DNA from: Pochonia chlamydosporia 170
Taxonomy: Eukaryota > Ascomycota > Sordariomycetes > Hypocreales > Clavicipitaceae
Length of the DNA: 64,000 nt
Direction: 5' to 3'
NCBI RefSeq assembly: GCF_001653235.2
Contig: NW_019154048.1
Location: 62,001-126,000 of the forward strand
Of this stretch, positions 1 through 10,262 are shown piece after piece. The notes beneath the pieces are model-generated. The model was not told the DNA's origin and made no database searches. It saw only the letters and a list, made by a program, of their open reading frames with translations. Numbering within the stretch: the first letter of the stretch is position 1; each line of letters begins with the position of its first letter. The position numbers were made by a program, and so were the translations under genes.

Positions 1-1225
1 ATAAACTTATACCTAGCATTCTTTTTTGTTATTTAGTTGCAAATAATAGGTATCTTAGGTCTAAGAATAAGTATCTCTTAAAAATTGCGCTCTATTAACG
101 TAGGTGCATAGCGAGCTGCCCACTATAGTAAGCTGTCCACACAAGCCTACCTTATTAAAAAGGTTCTACAAAAGGGTTAGAAGGCATATTATAATTTATA
201 AGCAGTTAATTTACTATATCTTATATACTACTAAGTTAGAAAGGAAATAATTGCGCATCTAGGTTAAAAATATACTAAATAATTGCTAATTCCTCTAGAT
301 CTATTAGTTTTTATAAGTTAGGCGTAGTATTATATTGCGCTATAATGCTATTTAGATAAGCACTAAGTAAGCTATAACTAATATTATAGACCTTTATAAT
401 AGCTTAAATTCTTTAATTTAGGTCTCTTTAAAAAGCCTAACTAGCTAAGATTATTTGACTTTCTTTGTCTTAAGATTCTATTTTTTTTAGGTGGAGAAAT
501 AGATGTTTAAAGGATACTACTTCTATTTGGGTTATTGCGTGGCTAGCTTGTTATGCACCCACGTTACTTATCTATTATTAGTCTTTTCTCTATATGCTAT
601 AAACTATAATAATTACTCTATATAGCATAGGTATATATTGTCTTATATCTCTCTTATTCTTGCTAGCCCCTTTTTGTGTTTTAGCCTGTTACTCTAACCC
701 TAACTCTAACTGTAACTCTAACCCTAATCTAGACTCTGACCTAGAAACCTGTTAAAAGTAATCTAAACAAAAAACCCTAACCCTTATACCCTACTGCCTT
801 ACAAAATTAAAACCTATTTGGTTTGATTACCCTAACAATAACGCCTAGGTGTTACTCGGACTTCACCAGCAGCCTGACAGCCCAGTGCCTCGCGGAGTGG
901 AACTGATAGTCGAGTCTGACTTCTGCCAGTCTGACTGGTAGTCCAGTCCGTCTCTTCTTCATTCCGACCTTTATTCCGCGGGACAAACCTCCGCGCTGCT
1001 GATTCAGGTTGTACCATCCGTAAGATATCAGGCAGCAATACATACACCAGGCCTACCTTTGGTGCCCGTGAATAACTACAGCCAACTAACGATGATCTTC
1101 TATATTTAATTAACTTATTATAAAGCTGAGATGGCTCCGGTGCTAAGCACAGCGAGCTAACGCCATATGGATCAACAAATCGTCACACCACTCGTTTTAG
1201 TGAGCATTCCACGAGACATTTCAAT
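1..1225. other. AT-rich decayed intergenic DNA
   Basis: About the first 840 bases are very AT-rich, crowded with TA steps and stop codons in all frames. This is the look of fungal repeat DNA degraded by repeat-induced point mutation, but I cannot name the parent element. The composition becomes more ordinary after about 840. The short open frames between 830 and 1050 resemble no family I know. No gene is called here. Confidence 0.6.
691..786 (+). repeat. Degenerate telomere-like CCCTAA repeats
   Basis: Several tandem units read CTCTAA, CCCTAA, CTGTAA and CCCTAA between 691 and 728, and AACCCTAACCC follows at about 773-783. The fungal telomere unit is TTAGGG/CCCTAA, so these look like a decayed interstitial or subtelomeric tract. 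CCCTAA on the plus strand is the orientation expected if the chromosome end lies to the left. The units are imperfect, so this is not an active chromosome end. Confidence 0.55.
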
Positions 1226-3146
1226 CTATTGCTCCCGCCTCGACCACTTCAAGAATACATCCTCCGGTTTGTTCATCTGCAGCGTTAGCCTCGGTTGGCT
1301 GTCCATCATTAATTGCACTAGGCCCTCTCTTGCTTGCTCTATAGTTCCTCCGGATGGTATAACCGGATCGACCGTACAGGCCTGGAAGAGTGTTGCAATC
1401 ACCGTCACAAACTCTACCTGGGACATCTTTTGGCCTGGACATACCCGAGGCCCACCAGACCAGGCGAGGAAAATACCACGATCTGGAGTATTAAATTCCG
1501 CCTGCCCTACTTCGTTATCTCCACTCAACCACCGAGAAGGGTTGAATATAGTTGAATCTGCGCCCCAGAACGAGGGGTTGGTTTGCAGGCAGGCGCTATT
1601 TACATATACTGTGCACGGTCCCTTAATATAATGTGTAGCGCTGTTTACTGTAATGCTCTGAGACTCCTTGATGCTGCGGGAAACATGTAGAACCGGTGGG
1701 AACAGTCGGAGCGTCTCGTGCTAGGAAATGTTAGCTAATTTCGTCCACTCTCTCTTGCAGGGTGGGTTTACCATAAGTGCTAAGCATCGGGCCAGCTTTG
1801 GGAATGCTGTGGAGTATTGTACATCGGCCGCTTTAGAAAACTCAAGTACGTGATCAACCTCCTCCTGTATCCAAACTTGCCACTGAGGATATGCTGCAAG
1901 CAGAGTTACAGCGTATGCCATAGTATTGGCGGTTGTATCGAAGCCTGCTGCGGTGAAAATAAACATGTTGCCAGCTAATTCGTCCTCTGTAAGGGTTTGT
2001 CGTAGTGACCCCGAAGGTAGCATGCCACCATTAATGAGTTCACTGTCGTGAGACAAAGATATCAACATACGAACAAGGTTGTCCGGCGTTTTGACACCAG
2101 TTTCGAGACGCTGCTGCTCTCTTGTAAGTAAGTCCTTGGTGAGATCTGGGAGTTTCTTAATGGCTAGACCAAGTGTCCGTATCGCGTTTGGCATCACCCC
2201 CAGGCATAAAAGGCTTGCTGGTACCAGAGCAGCCACGACGAGGAATTCCGTACAAATTGAAACTGCATCAATGTAAGATATCTCAGAAATTGGCTTTCTG
2301 AGTGACTGGCTCATTTTGAAGGGCTTTGGCTGGCCATACGCAATTCTGCCAAGCACATTTAGCGCAATTGTACGCAGTCCGTAAATAGTGCCGCGTGATT
2401 CCCCATAGGGCTCTTCAACCATGAGGGCGGCCATCTGAGACGCTTGCTCTGCACTCTCTTTCCAAACAACTTCACTGATACGCTCATTGAGGGCTGGCGC
2501 AATTATTCGGCGTTGCCTCGACCAAGATTCACCATCTGACTGCGGATAGTCAGCACTATCTGATGCGGTTTCTAAGCAACGGAGTGGGTTCGTGGCAAAT
2601 GGCCAGGACTCGGCAGTTCTCTGCGTAGATATTTCTTTGTCATCGAGAGTTAACGTACGGTGAGAATGTTTTGCCCCGCAGTGCTCATAATCTTTGATGC
2701 TATCGGCAGCTGAACGAAGTCCTTTCTTCTTGCGAGTATAACTTTTACCATCGCGGGGTCGGCGCATATAAGTTGGTTGGTACCTGTTGTGACAAGAATA
2801 AAAGAAAGCCCAACCCTTTCATGCAAAGCGAATTTGTCTCGAAATTCCCATCCCAAGATAGTGGCTTTGACGCTATCATACCATGTCTTTGGCAGTAGTC
2901 GCTCAAAAACGCCTCGCATTGGGACGCTGAAAATAAGGTAAAGCGCCTAATAATATCGTGAGCTTTGCTTCCAACCACATACGAGGTTACCACACTCACA
3001 TTATCTGGATTGAATGGGCAAATAACTACTGGTAACCCGGATTTTCGGGCCGACAGATAGTTACGATAGAGAGACAGAAGGCAACTGACAACCCATAAAA
3101 GTAGGCAGAGCATACACGTATAAATTATACGCCAAATCATGATCAT
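1226..3146 (-). CDS. Cytochrome P450 monooxygenase
   Basis: This is a microsomal P450 of about 564 residues, inserting one oxygen atom from O2 into an unknown substrate. My model has four exons: 3146-2983, 2926-2659, 2539-1772 and 1720-1226, with introns starting GTATGT, GTACGT and GTAAAC and phases that match. The N-terminus has a hydrophobic membrane anchor (LCLLLWVVSCLLSLY) and then a basic/proline linker. The I-helix oxygen motif is AAGFDTTANT. The K-helix ExxR is HETLR, read only after the last intron is removed. The haem-thiolate loop is WSGGPRVCPGQ, with Cys as iron ligand. An upstream TTG at 3179 is in frame, but the first ATG is at 3146. All key motifs are present, so the gene looks intact. 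Family and substrate are not assignable; it stands alone among decayed DNA. Confidence 0.88.
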
Positions 3147-3892
3147 CAAGCAGCTTGGTTGAAAGTAAACATGCGTCAATACATGTAATTACAAGTGGCG
3201 AGGTTAAAGTCCAGGTCTTCGTCGCAGGTTGCCGCGTTTACATATGAAGGTTTTCCGCAGAATTGAACAACCTTCGGTTCGCGCAAAGGTGGAATTGGAA
3301 TTGGCCGGCTAATAAATAAAACAGAGTGGTGTCTGGCGTAAGAGGAAGTAGTAAGCCGCTCAGTAAGCAAATAAATGTTAGGCCAACCATGATGTTATCG
3401 GGAGCAACGTTCCAGGAACTGTGTTTAAGCGGGCGCAGCATCCTACCGCTTTGGAACATGCTCTTAGGCCGCCAGTGTCAGCGTCAGGGGTACTTGGTAA
3501 GAACCTTAGCAAAGTGGCTTGGTGTACTTCATCATGAGGCCTCGGCGAGCGTCCGAAACAGGGTGCAAAACGCTCACGGGAATCCGCGAACGGGTAAGCC
3601 ACAGCCGTTCCATCCATACGCGTATGGAATACTGTATTCCATACAAGAGTATTCCATACACTTATTCCATACTCCCTACCGCTCGCAAGTATTCCATAAG
3701 TATGGGATACGAGGAAAAGTGGGCCCACGCAGATTCTCTTGGACAATTCCAGGGTATGGTGCACACCAGCGCACATCCTCATCGCAACACCCGACCTTTG
3801 CAATGCCACCAGGCCGCCAAATCGAAGCTTTTCGAGAAGACATTGGGATAAGAAGAAACGAGCTCCATTCTAATAATCAGATCTATGCGTTT
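3147..3892. other. Intergenic spacer with inverted-repeat cluster
   Basis: This is the upstream region of the P450 gene. It holds open frames without recognisable similarity, for example a 210-codon frame at 3326-3958 that begins as an antisense shadow and runs through palindromic repeats. The only clear structure is the TATTCCATA cluster listed separately. Confidence 0.5.
3621..3709. repeat. TATTCCATA direct and inverted repeat cluster
   Basis: Positions 3622-3644 form a perfect inverted repeat with arms GTATGGAATAC and GTATTCCATAC around one T. Further copies of TATTCCATA or TTATTCCATA follow at about 3649, 3662 and 3689, and GTATGGGATAC occurs at about 3700. The cluster can form hairpins. 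Its origin and function are unknown. Confidence 0.7.
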
Positions 3893-4189
3893 TTAAGCGA
3901 ATCGCTGGTGGATAATAGGGGTTGCACTATCTCGTTTCGTACCTTCTGTTGCGATTGAACTTGTTATCTTCAATTCTGGCTGACAGCTCTCATACAAATA
4001 TATACCTTGTGGCACGGCCCGTATACCATAATCAAGCAAACGGCGTACAATCCCGAGGTGCCTTCCTCTAGAAGCATATTGTATAGCATTTTTATCTCGG
4101 GTGTTAATTCCCTGTGCCTCAAGTGCACCAATGTGATTTGCCAATAACTCTTCCACACCAAGCTCGAGGCCATGTTGACAAGCGGCCAT
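3893..4189 (-). pseudogene. Ankyrin-repeat protein fragment, reverse orientation
   Basis: A 98-codon open frame on the minus strand carries ankyrin-like helices: ACQHGLELGVEELLAN, then an AIQYASRGRHLGIVRRLLDYG repeat core (the A-x-x-x-G-x-x-x-I-V-x-x-L-L-x-x-G pattern). It is too short to be a complete protein and ends in non-ankyrin sequence. Its start overlaps by 18 bases the start of the plus-strand ankyrin fragment at 4172, so the two lie head to head. The most likely explanation is an ankyrin gene broken by a local inversion. Two independently decayed neighbours are the alternative. Confidence 0.5.
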
Positions 4190-5775
4190 CTCTTTCCGGA
4201 TGCCATAGCTCGCCTGGAATTTGGAAAGTCTGCGTTCGTGTACGCATGCTGTCTCGGTTATGCGCCAGCAATTGAGCTATTCCTCGATTACGAAGCAGTC
4301 AGGGCCTCATTCTATTCCTGGGTAAAAGTTCAGGGTTTGGCGCAAGTTTTCGTTCAACCTCTTTTTTGGGTGGTAACCGGCGACAGACGATGGAAGTGTC
4401 TGATACGCAACGGGTTGTCGTGGGAGGCTAAGACCAGACGACTGATTGAGCTCCTTGTCAAGCATGGTGCACACCTACAGATGCTGTTATGGTGATGACG
4501 AATCATAAATTGAGTGCAACTTTTGCTGCCGCTTACCATGATTGCAATCCCGATGTCCTGCTATCCGGTCTTGGATTCGGCTTTGGAGACCATCTAGAAA
4601 GTACCTGGGGCGAGGCCACGTCTGGCGGCACCGCGCTCTTCCTTGCGATCACTCACCAGAATCGCGGCCAGTTTGAACTGTCGCTTGAACACGGTGCGAA
4701 TTTTCGCGCTGTTGACACGGCTGGTCACGATGCCCTGCTGCGAGCGTGTGAGGAAACAGATGATCTGTTCTACATCCAAAGGCTAGTTAAGGCAGGAGCT
4801 TCATTAACGGAAACTGGGACACATCCAAGAGCTGCGTTCATGGTCGCCGTGCAGAATGGCAACTTTAAGACTGCACGCTGGCTTTACGACCAGGGCTTTG
4901 ACAGAGATGAATTCCATCCAGGCAGAGGGCGGGAATCGTATACAACTCTTGGTCTTTTGCTCAAGAAGCACACCCGGGGCACTGAGAAGCGCATTCGATT
5001 CATTCTCAGCCTTCCCGACCGAGGAAGCGATGGATTCATCGTGCTCCGCCACCATGATCCTGATGAGGAGTTCTCCGCTTTTCATTGTTCGATTCACATC
5101 ACTAGCGAAGATCCGGAGGATGCCGAAACGACGAAGCTAATTGTCTTCACGCTTTTACAAAAATATAACCAACCTCATCAGCTCGACCATTGCCAGTCGA
5201 GCAGTTGGAGCTCGCCGCTAAGTATGGCCACCCTGGTTGGAAACTACAAAGTCGTCCGTGCTCTTCTTGAAGGGGGGGCTTCCGTTGATACAGCTGACAA
5301 ACAAGGGAGCACGCCGCTGGACAAAGCATATAAACGAGATTGCTACCCCGAGCACAACACTGCTTTCCATTGGGTAGACGTCGCGGATATGCCGGCGGTT
5401 AGGCACACCCTCGACTTTATAAATGGCAATACAGCTGAGATTTTGTCGCTGTTAGCAGGCTATGGGGCGGAATCTATCTCTTTTGAGTGGCCGTTCTGGC
5501 ACGAGATTAAACCTGGATACCGCGGGATAGATTGGGTTTTAGAAAAGCTAAGGGTAATAGAGCAAGAAAGGTCTGAGCGAGAATCGAGCACGTTAGCGCT
5601 TATATTATTGAGGGTCCGATCCGCGGAGCTTTTCCATTTGAGGTTCTGCGGTTATAACCACACTAGTCTATTTCTAGTGTTTGCTGTCTATCGCCCAAAC
5701 TCCAAGATGTATCGATTTTGCTGTCAAAAAGTTGCCTTTTACGATAAGGTAGACATTGCACATAACCCAATTTAA
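4172..5775 (+). pseudogene. Ankyrin-repeat protein, probably frameshifted
   Basis: The frame opened by ATG 4172 encodes ankyrin-like sequence ending LIELLVKHGAH at about 4475. It then runs out at 4495, while the ankyrin reading continues in another frame from upstream of ATG 4489 to 5775. A single-base loss near 4470-4480 would explain the switch; no splice pair fits well. The second frame (428 codons) has repeats such as FELSLEHGANFRAVDTAGHDAL, KTARWLYDQGFD and KVVRALLEGGASVDTADKQG. Its last 60 or so residues are Cys/Phe/Tyr-rich and unlike the family, so the true end is probably near 5600. Such proteins are usually protein-binding and often rapidly evolving in fungi. The 428-codon part could still be expressed alone. 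Confidence 0.55.
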
Positions 5776-6617
5776 GTTTTGGGGTTACATCCGCTTGGGG
5801 TGTGGTCAGCTGCCCAACAAACGGACTCTATAGCGTAAGTTGTCACGCATAATCTAGAGCACACAAAATCCGAAAAGTGCGGCCTAAACTGTACAATAAG
5901 TGTGTGACACGTCAAGTCTGTGAATCTCTTAGTGTGGCTAAATTATGTGCGCAGGTTGCGGTCGAGAGTCGCCCACGTATTAGCCAAGCGGCCAGGCCGA
6001 CAACTAATAATAAGAACACTAAAGCTCATCCAATTAAGGCTTAGAAATCTAGATTAATTGTTAATCTAATGTTTTATGGTTAGGCAGCCATGCAGGTTAT
6101 AGTTATCCGTGCGTGACGTCGGGTGCCAGAATTAGAAGCAGGATAACCCGGCTAAGTAATATGCGCTTGTAGGACGAGCTCAATACATCAAGGTTTAATA
6201 AAAGGCTGTAGGCGCACATATAGCCTTTTTAATTGCGATATTAGATAAGGCTTTTGCCTACTAACACCTCTAATGTAATTAGATTATTCTGGAGATTTAC
6301 TGATCATGGCGAAACAATAATGCAATAATGCTAAGCGCCTTCTTTTCTCTTTGAGAGTTGAGAGACATAGCTAGGTGGATTTAGCTTGTTGCACCTTTAG
6401 CTTATGTGCAATACAAATCCCATACTCCACATTTAACATAGCATAGAAACCAAAAGCGCAATGCTTATTTAGGCAGGCATTCTAAGACTCAAGTATTATA
6501 AATAGGAGCGATATTAAACTACTTATTACTGTTCTAGGACCACCTAAAAAACTAACGTGGACTTATTGCTACAGTTACTCTATCTGGAATACGATTAACT
6601 CTACCTAGATCGCAACC
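5776..6617. other. AT-rich spacer, no gene seen
   Basis: This spacer is stop-rich and AT-rich, consistent with degraded repeat DNA. It contains the promoter of the downstream oxygenase gene. I see no open frame with family similarity and no complete RNA gene. Confidence 0.6.
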
Positions 6618-7741
6618 ATGATCTCTAAAGGTGTTGTGCTAGATATGGCTTTGCTGTTTGGAACTCCTAACCAGAAAAAAGAGTTCTGCTCGTCTCTCCT
6701 TTACCATCTAAAATCGCAAGGCTGGGTTAAGATCCAAAATCATGGCATTTCGAGAGAAGTTATTCACAAACTATTCTCTATGGTAAGAAACGTGCTTAAT
6801 TACTCGGACTAATTTTAATCTTTTATGTCTTAACACTTCGCAATGCTAAGAGGCCTAATAGACGAAACATTTCTTTAACTTGCCATATGAGGAGAAGATG
6901 AAAGCTAAGCATCCCCCTCAAGCAAACCCAAATCGGGGGTATAGCTACGTTGGCCAAGAGAATGTTGCCCAGATTAGCGGGTATGGGAAAGGCAAAGGAC
7001 CTGGAAAAAGCCGCGATATTAAAGTGTGATAGTTACTGACGCCACCGCATTGCATATAGAACTGACACGTTCTAGGAAACCTTCGACATGGGTGCAGCAA
7101 ACGACAGCCTCATTAATAACCAATGGATTCCTGAAGAAAGCCTTCCTGGCTTTCGTGAGTTTATGGAGTCTTTTTATGAGCAAGCCTTTAAGGCAGAGAT
7201 GCACCTCCTTTCAGCACTTGCCATCGCCCTTGGCATCTCAGAGAACCATGTTAAGTCCCTTCACGACCGGGCAGAGAATGAGTTCCGCCTGCTCCACTAC
7301 CCAGCCCTTCCAGTATCGTATCTCGCTGATAAGACGGCCACTCGCATCGCGGAACACACTGACTTCGGAACTATTACCATGCTCTTCCAGGACTCAACTG
7401 GCGGGCTGCAGGTCGAGGATCAAACGCAGCGAGGAGCGTTCCGTGACATTGAACCCTCCGCTCCGACAGACCTCATTCTGAATATTGGAGACTCCTTGCA
7501 GAGGTTGACAAATGACACGCTCCTAGCCGCGTGTCACCGTGTTACTTATCCGCCAACTACCAAGAAGGATGGGAATGAGGTAATCCCGGATCGCTACTCA
7601 ATCGCTTATTTTGTGAAGCCGAATCGCAGCGCTTCGCTCCTGCCTTTGAAAGAGTTCGTCTCAGAGGAGACGCCATGTAAATACGATAATGTTACAGCTT
7701 GGGAGTGGAACAACCTCAGGATTGCGAAGTTGTACACTTAA
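6618..7741 (+). CDS. 2-oxoglutarate/Fe(II)-dependent oxygenase (isopenicillin N synthase-like)
   Basis: The three-exon model is 6618-6782, 6862-7023 and 7076-7741, giving 330 residues, normal for this family. The introns (79 and 52 bases) start GTAAGA and GTGTGA and end TAG. The spliced protein has the N-terminal DIOX_N pattern (GWVKIQNHGIS; FFNLPYEEKMKA), the bridging ETFDMG motif, and the C-terminal jelly-roll iron site. The latter has HTDFGTITMLFQD (His and Asp ligands), a distal His in AACHRVTYP, and RYSIAYFV (Arg for 2-oxoglutarate). These enzymes hydroxylate, desaturate or cyclise small molecules; the substrate is not predictable. The gene is intact although flanked by decayed DNA. Confidence 0.88.
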
Positions 7742-8507
7742 ATTGCAATTGCAATACGTAGGTGCAATCTACACCGCCCAACCCGTCTGATCCGGATGCC
7801 CATTTCGTTAACTGCAAAACTCAGGACGAGGGGTTTTAAATATACTCCACAACATCTTAGGGTTTGCATGCATTTAAACATGTTCTTCTCGCTGTTAATA
7901 ATGTTTTAAAGTACTTTCTATCCTTTGTAACGAAACTTATGTAGACGCTTGTTAACTAAACGGTAAAATACTACGTTACCCCGTGCACTTAGACTGGTAG
8001 TGCAAAGGGTAGCATCAGCAGAAGACTAAGAGTTTGGGGCCGAGCAACTAGCAGAGCACTTATATTATTAAAGGAGTTCCTAAATGGGATTTGTTGCGCT
8101 AAAGTCTTAAATTTACTGCAACGGCCGTGGATTGGACTCTAGATAATTAGGAGGCTTTATAGGCAGTAAAACAAGCAGGTAAAGGAGCTAAGAACTTGAT
8201 TGTTTCTCGAACTTTTTATGTGTACACAGTCTAATATGTCTTTAGATGGGAAGTAGCTAGTCTTGCCTAATTCTTTTTACCTGTGGCTGCTAGCTCGGCA
8301 TAACCGTCTTATATTTAAGTATAGCTCCCTAAAGATTAATTTCTAGTTGTAATTTAGCTTATATCTAACTCTTATAGTCGATTTGGTCAACCACTACACT
8401 TACTATCTTACTGGTACTACATGTGCTAAGGTTTTCTTTTTAGGTGGGACCTTATTGTTTCTAATATAAACACATGGATACTGTACTATTTCTAAACTAG
8501 CGTCTAC
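7742..8507. other. AT-rich spacer, no gene seen
   Basis: This is AT-rich, stop-dense DNA with many TTA/TAA steps, between two converging genes. It is likely an old mutated repeat. No open frame of interest and no RNA gene is visible. Confidence 0.6.
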
Positions 8508-9599
8508 TTAAATATTACTTTCTAAATCCTTAGCAGCATATGTTGTAATGTTGTCCATAAAGGTAGCCGGATGTTGTCGCTTCCGGTTAACCGTAAAGTT
8601 AAACACATCTAACCGTTGGTAACCGCCAGCAACATCGTGATATTGCTTACCCTCTATACAATCCTCTACATTCAAGTCTGCGTATAGTATGCCTTCATTC
8701 ATTTGTAAGAAGCTAGCAGGCTCTCTCTCCCTAGTTCCCTTGTTAAAAGTAAAACCTTCCAATATTGATCCAGTGGGATCTAAGAACATGGTGGCGGCTC
8801 TTTGAGACTGTTCTAGAATTGGGCGCAGATGTGGCAGACCCGTGGAAATATACTCGACGGCATCATCTCCCAACGCCCCAGAGCAGAGTACACCAAAGCA
8901 TTTAGCCTCAAAGCAATGAGCAGCGGCCCGCATACGATTGGCAGCAACATTATCGTAGTTTGCAATGCGTGGCCATTGAGTGTTAGTTGGTCTGTCTGCA
9001 GCAGACTGAACTCGAGTCGGCCAGATGCATGGCCAAGTTGAGATATGAACTTGTTCGCCTTGCGCTATTAGGGCATATCTGGCAAGCGGGTTTGTATTCT
9101 CGCCACAGATAAGATTGCCAATTCTTCCAAATGGCGTTTCAACCACTCGCAACCCATATCCATCCCCTGGAGCCCACGTCAACTTCTCAAAAAACGTCGC
9201 CACCAGTTTTCTATGATGAATAATAGCTTCTCCTTGGTTGTCAACAAAAATGTTTGAATTGTAAAGCGTGGCGCTGCTAAACCAGACCTTCTCGGAGAAG
9301 CCAATGCTCACCATAATGCCAAGCTTCTTTGCAGCGGCACGTATGGCACACATCTCTTCCCCATCAGCGTAAATAGATTCGGTTGCCATTTGCTTAAAAG
9401 CTTCATGGTTGTCCGTCGGGGGACGAAGAGCGCTCCATATGGGAAATGCTGGAATAAACGTCTCTGGGAAGACGACAAGGTTTGCCTGTTGTGCTGCTGC
9501 CTCTTCCATAAGACGAATGACTTTCTGTGTGGTCTTCTTTGCGGAAAAAAAGACTGGAGAAACATGGCAAGCCGCCACTCTAAGGGGTAGGCAGGTCAT
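8508..9599 (-). CDS. Nitrilase-superfamily hydrolase
   Basis: This single-exon gene encodes 363 residues. The start is the ATG at 9599 (MTCLPLRVAACHVSPV), which fits the family's N-terminal beta strand; the frame is open further upstream without similarity. The Glu-Lys-Cys catalytic triad is visible: Glu in FPETFIPAFP (about residue 50), Lys in HHRKLVATFFEKLTW (about 140) and Cys in NLICGENTNPLARY (about 175). The motif set and length fit fungal aliphatic/aryl-acetonitrile nitrilases, which convert nitriles to carboxylic acids and ammonia. The cyanide-hydratase subfamily is less likely from the residues around Glu. The enzyme would be cytosolic, with no signal peptide. It lies next to, but perhaps not within, the sugar cluster. 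Confidence 0.88.
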   Translation of the reverse strand: MTCLPLRVAACHVSPVFFSAKKTTQKVIRLMEEAAAQQANLVVFPETFIPAFPIWSALRPPTDNHEAFKQMATESIYADGEEMCAIRAAAKKLGIMVSIGFSEKVWFSSATLYNSNIFVDNQGEAIIHHRKLVATFFEKLTWAPGDGYGLRVVETPFGRIGNLICGENTNPLARYALIAQGEQVHISTWPCIWPTRVQSAADRPTNTQWPRIANYDNVAANRMRAAAHCFEAKCFGVLCSGALGDDAVEYISTGLPHLRPILEQSQRAATMFLDPTGSILEGFTFNKGTREREPASFLQMNEGILYADLNVEDCIEGKQYHDVAGGYQRLDVFNFTVNRKRQHPATFMDNITTYAAKDLESNI

Positions 9600-10262
9600 A
9601 ATTGTCTGTCGTTGGCTTATTCCAGCTTGGCAACTTCTGAAGTCCTGTGGATTGCAAAATAATAGGCTCTCGGTTGGTGCTTTCTGAGGGGCAACTAAAC
9701 TCAAAAGCTTCCAAAGCACGCACTTATATTATATCCAGGTAATACTCGACTATTGTCTACTGTTGTACATAGTCCCGGTATCTACTTTTAGCAGCCGAAC
9801 GTTCTCATGCGCAAAACTACAGTCAGGCTCAAGTCACACCTGCAAGCATGGGGAGCAAAAAGTCGTGTTGGGTTATCGGACACAGAAATGCACCGGAGTT
9901 AACCTGCTTTTGCGGTATTTATGCTCTTTATTTATGTGGTGGAGCTGGAATGCGGGTTCCGTTACTCCTATATTTGGTGCCTTGATCCTAATGGTTAATT
10001 GCCCTTGATTGTAGTCACACGGGGTGGTCTGAGAGCTTTGATATTGGTCACACAAGACTGACGCAAAGAGACAAGGTTACATAACGGCGTCACGAGGTCA
10101 GATCTAGAGCCTTACGCCCAAAGCCCAACAACAGGTGTATATGAGAATAAAAACGATTGGTTGGATTGAAAGCAATAAACTCCATTACCATAGGTTAAGG
10201 GTAAGGAAAGTTGACACATTAGGGAACGTATTTATGTATTTGTATGGCATTGAGGCCGAGAA
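9600..10262. other. Spacer and nitrilase upstream region
   Basis: This is the region between the nitrilase start and the 3' end of the next minus-strand gene. It would contain the nitrilase promoter. No recognisable open frame or repeat was seen. Confidence 0.55.

Noticed and set aside
5980..6060. tRNA-like A-box (TTAGCCAAGCGGCC) at about 5977
   Set aside because: No B-box (GGTTCGANTCC) or closing acceptor stem follows within tRNA length.
7742..8507. Second decayed copy of the TIR transposon
   Set aside because: Similar AT-rich look, but no GGCCAGT/TTCGCGAA terminal motif and no integrase trace could be found.
1226..9599. Complete secondary-metabolite gene cluster
   Set aside because: No polyketide synthase, peptide synthetase, terpene synthase or similar core enzyme is present in the window.
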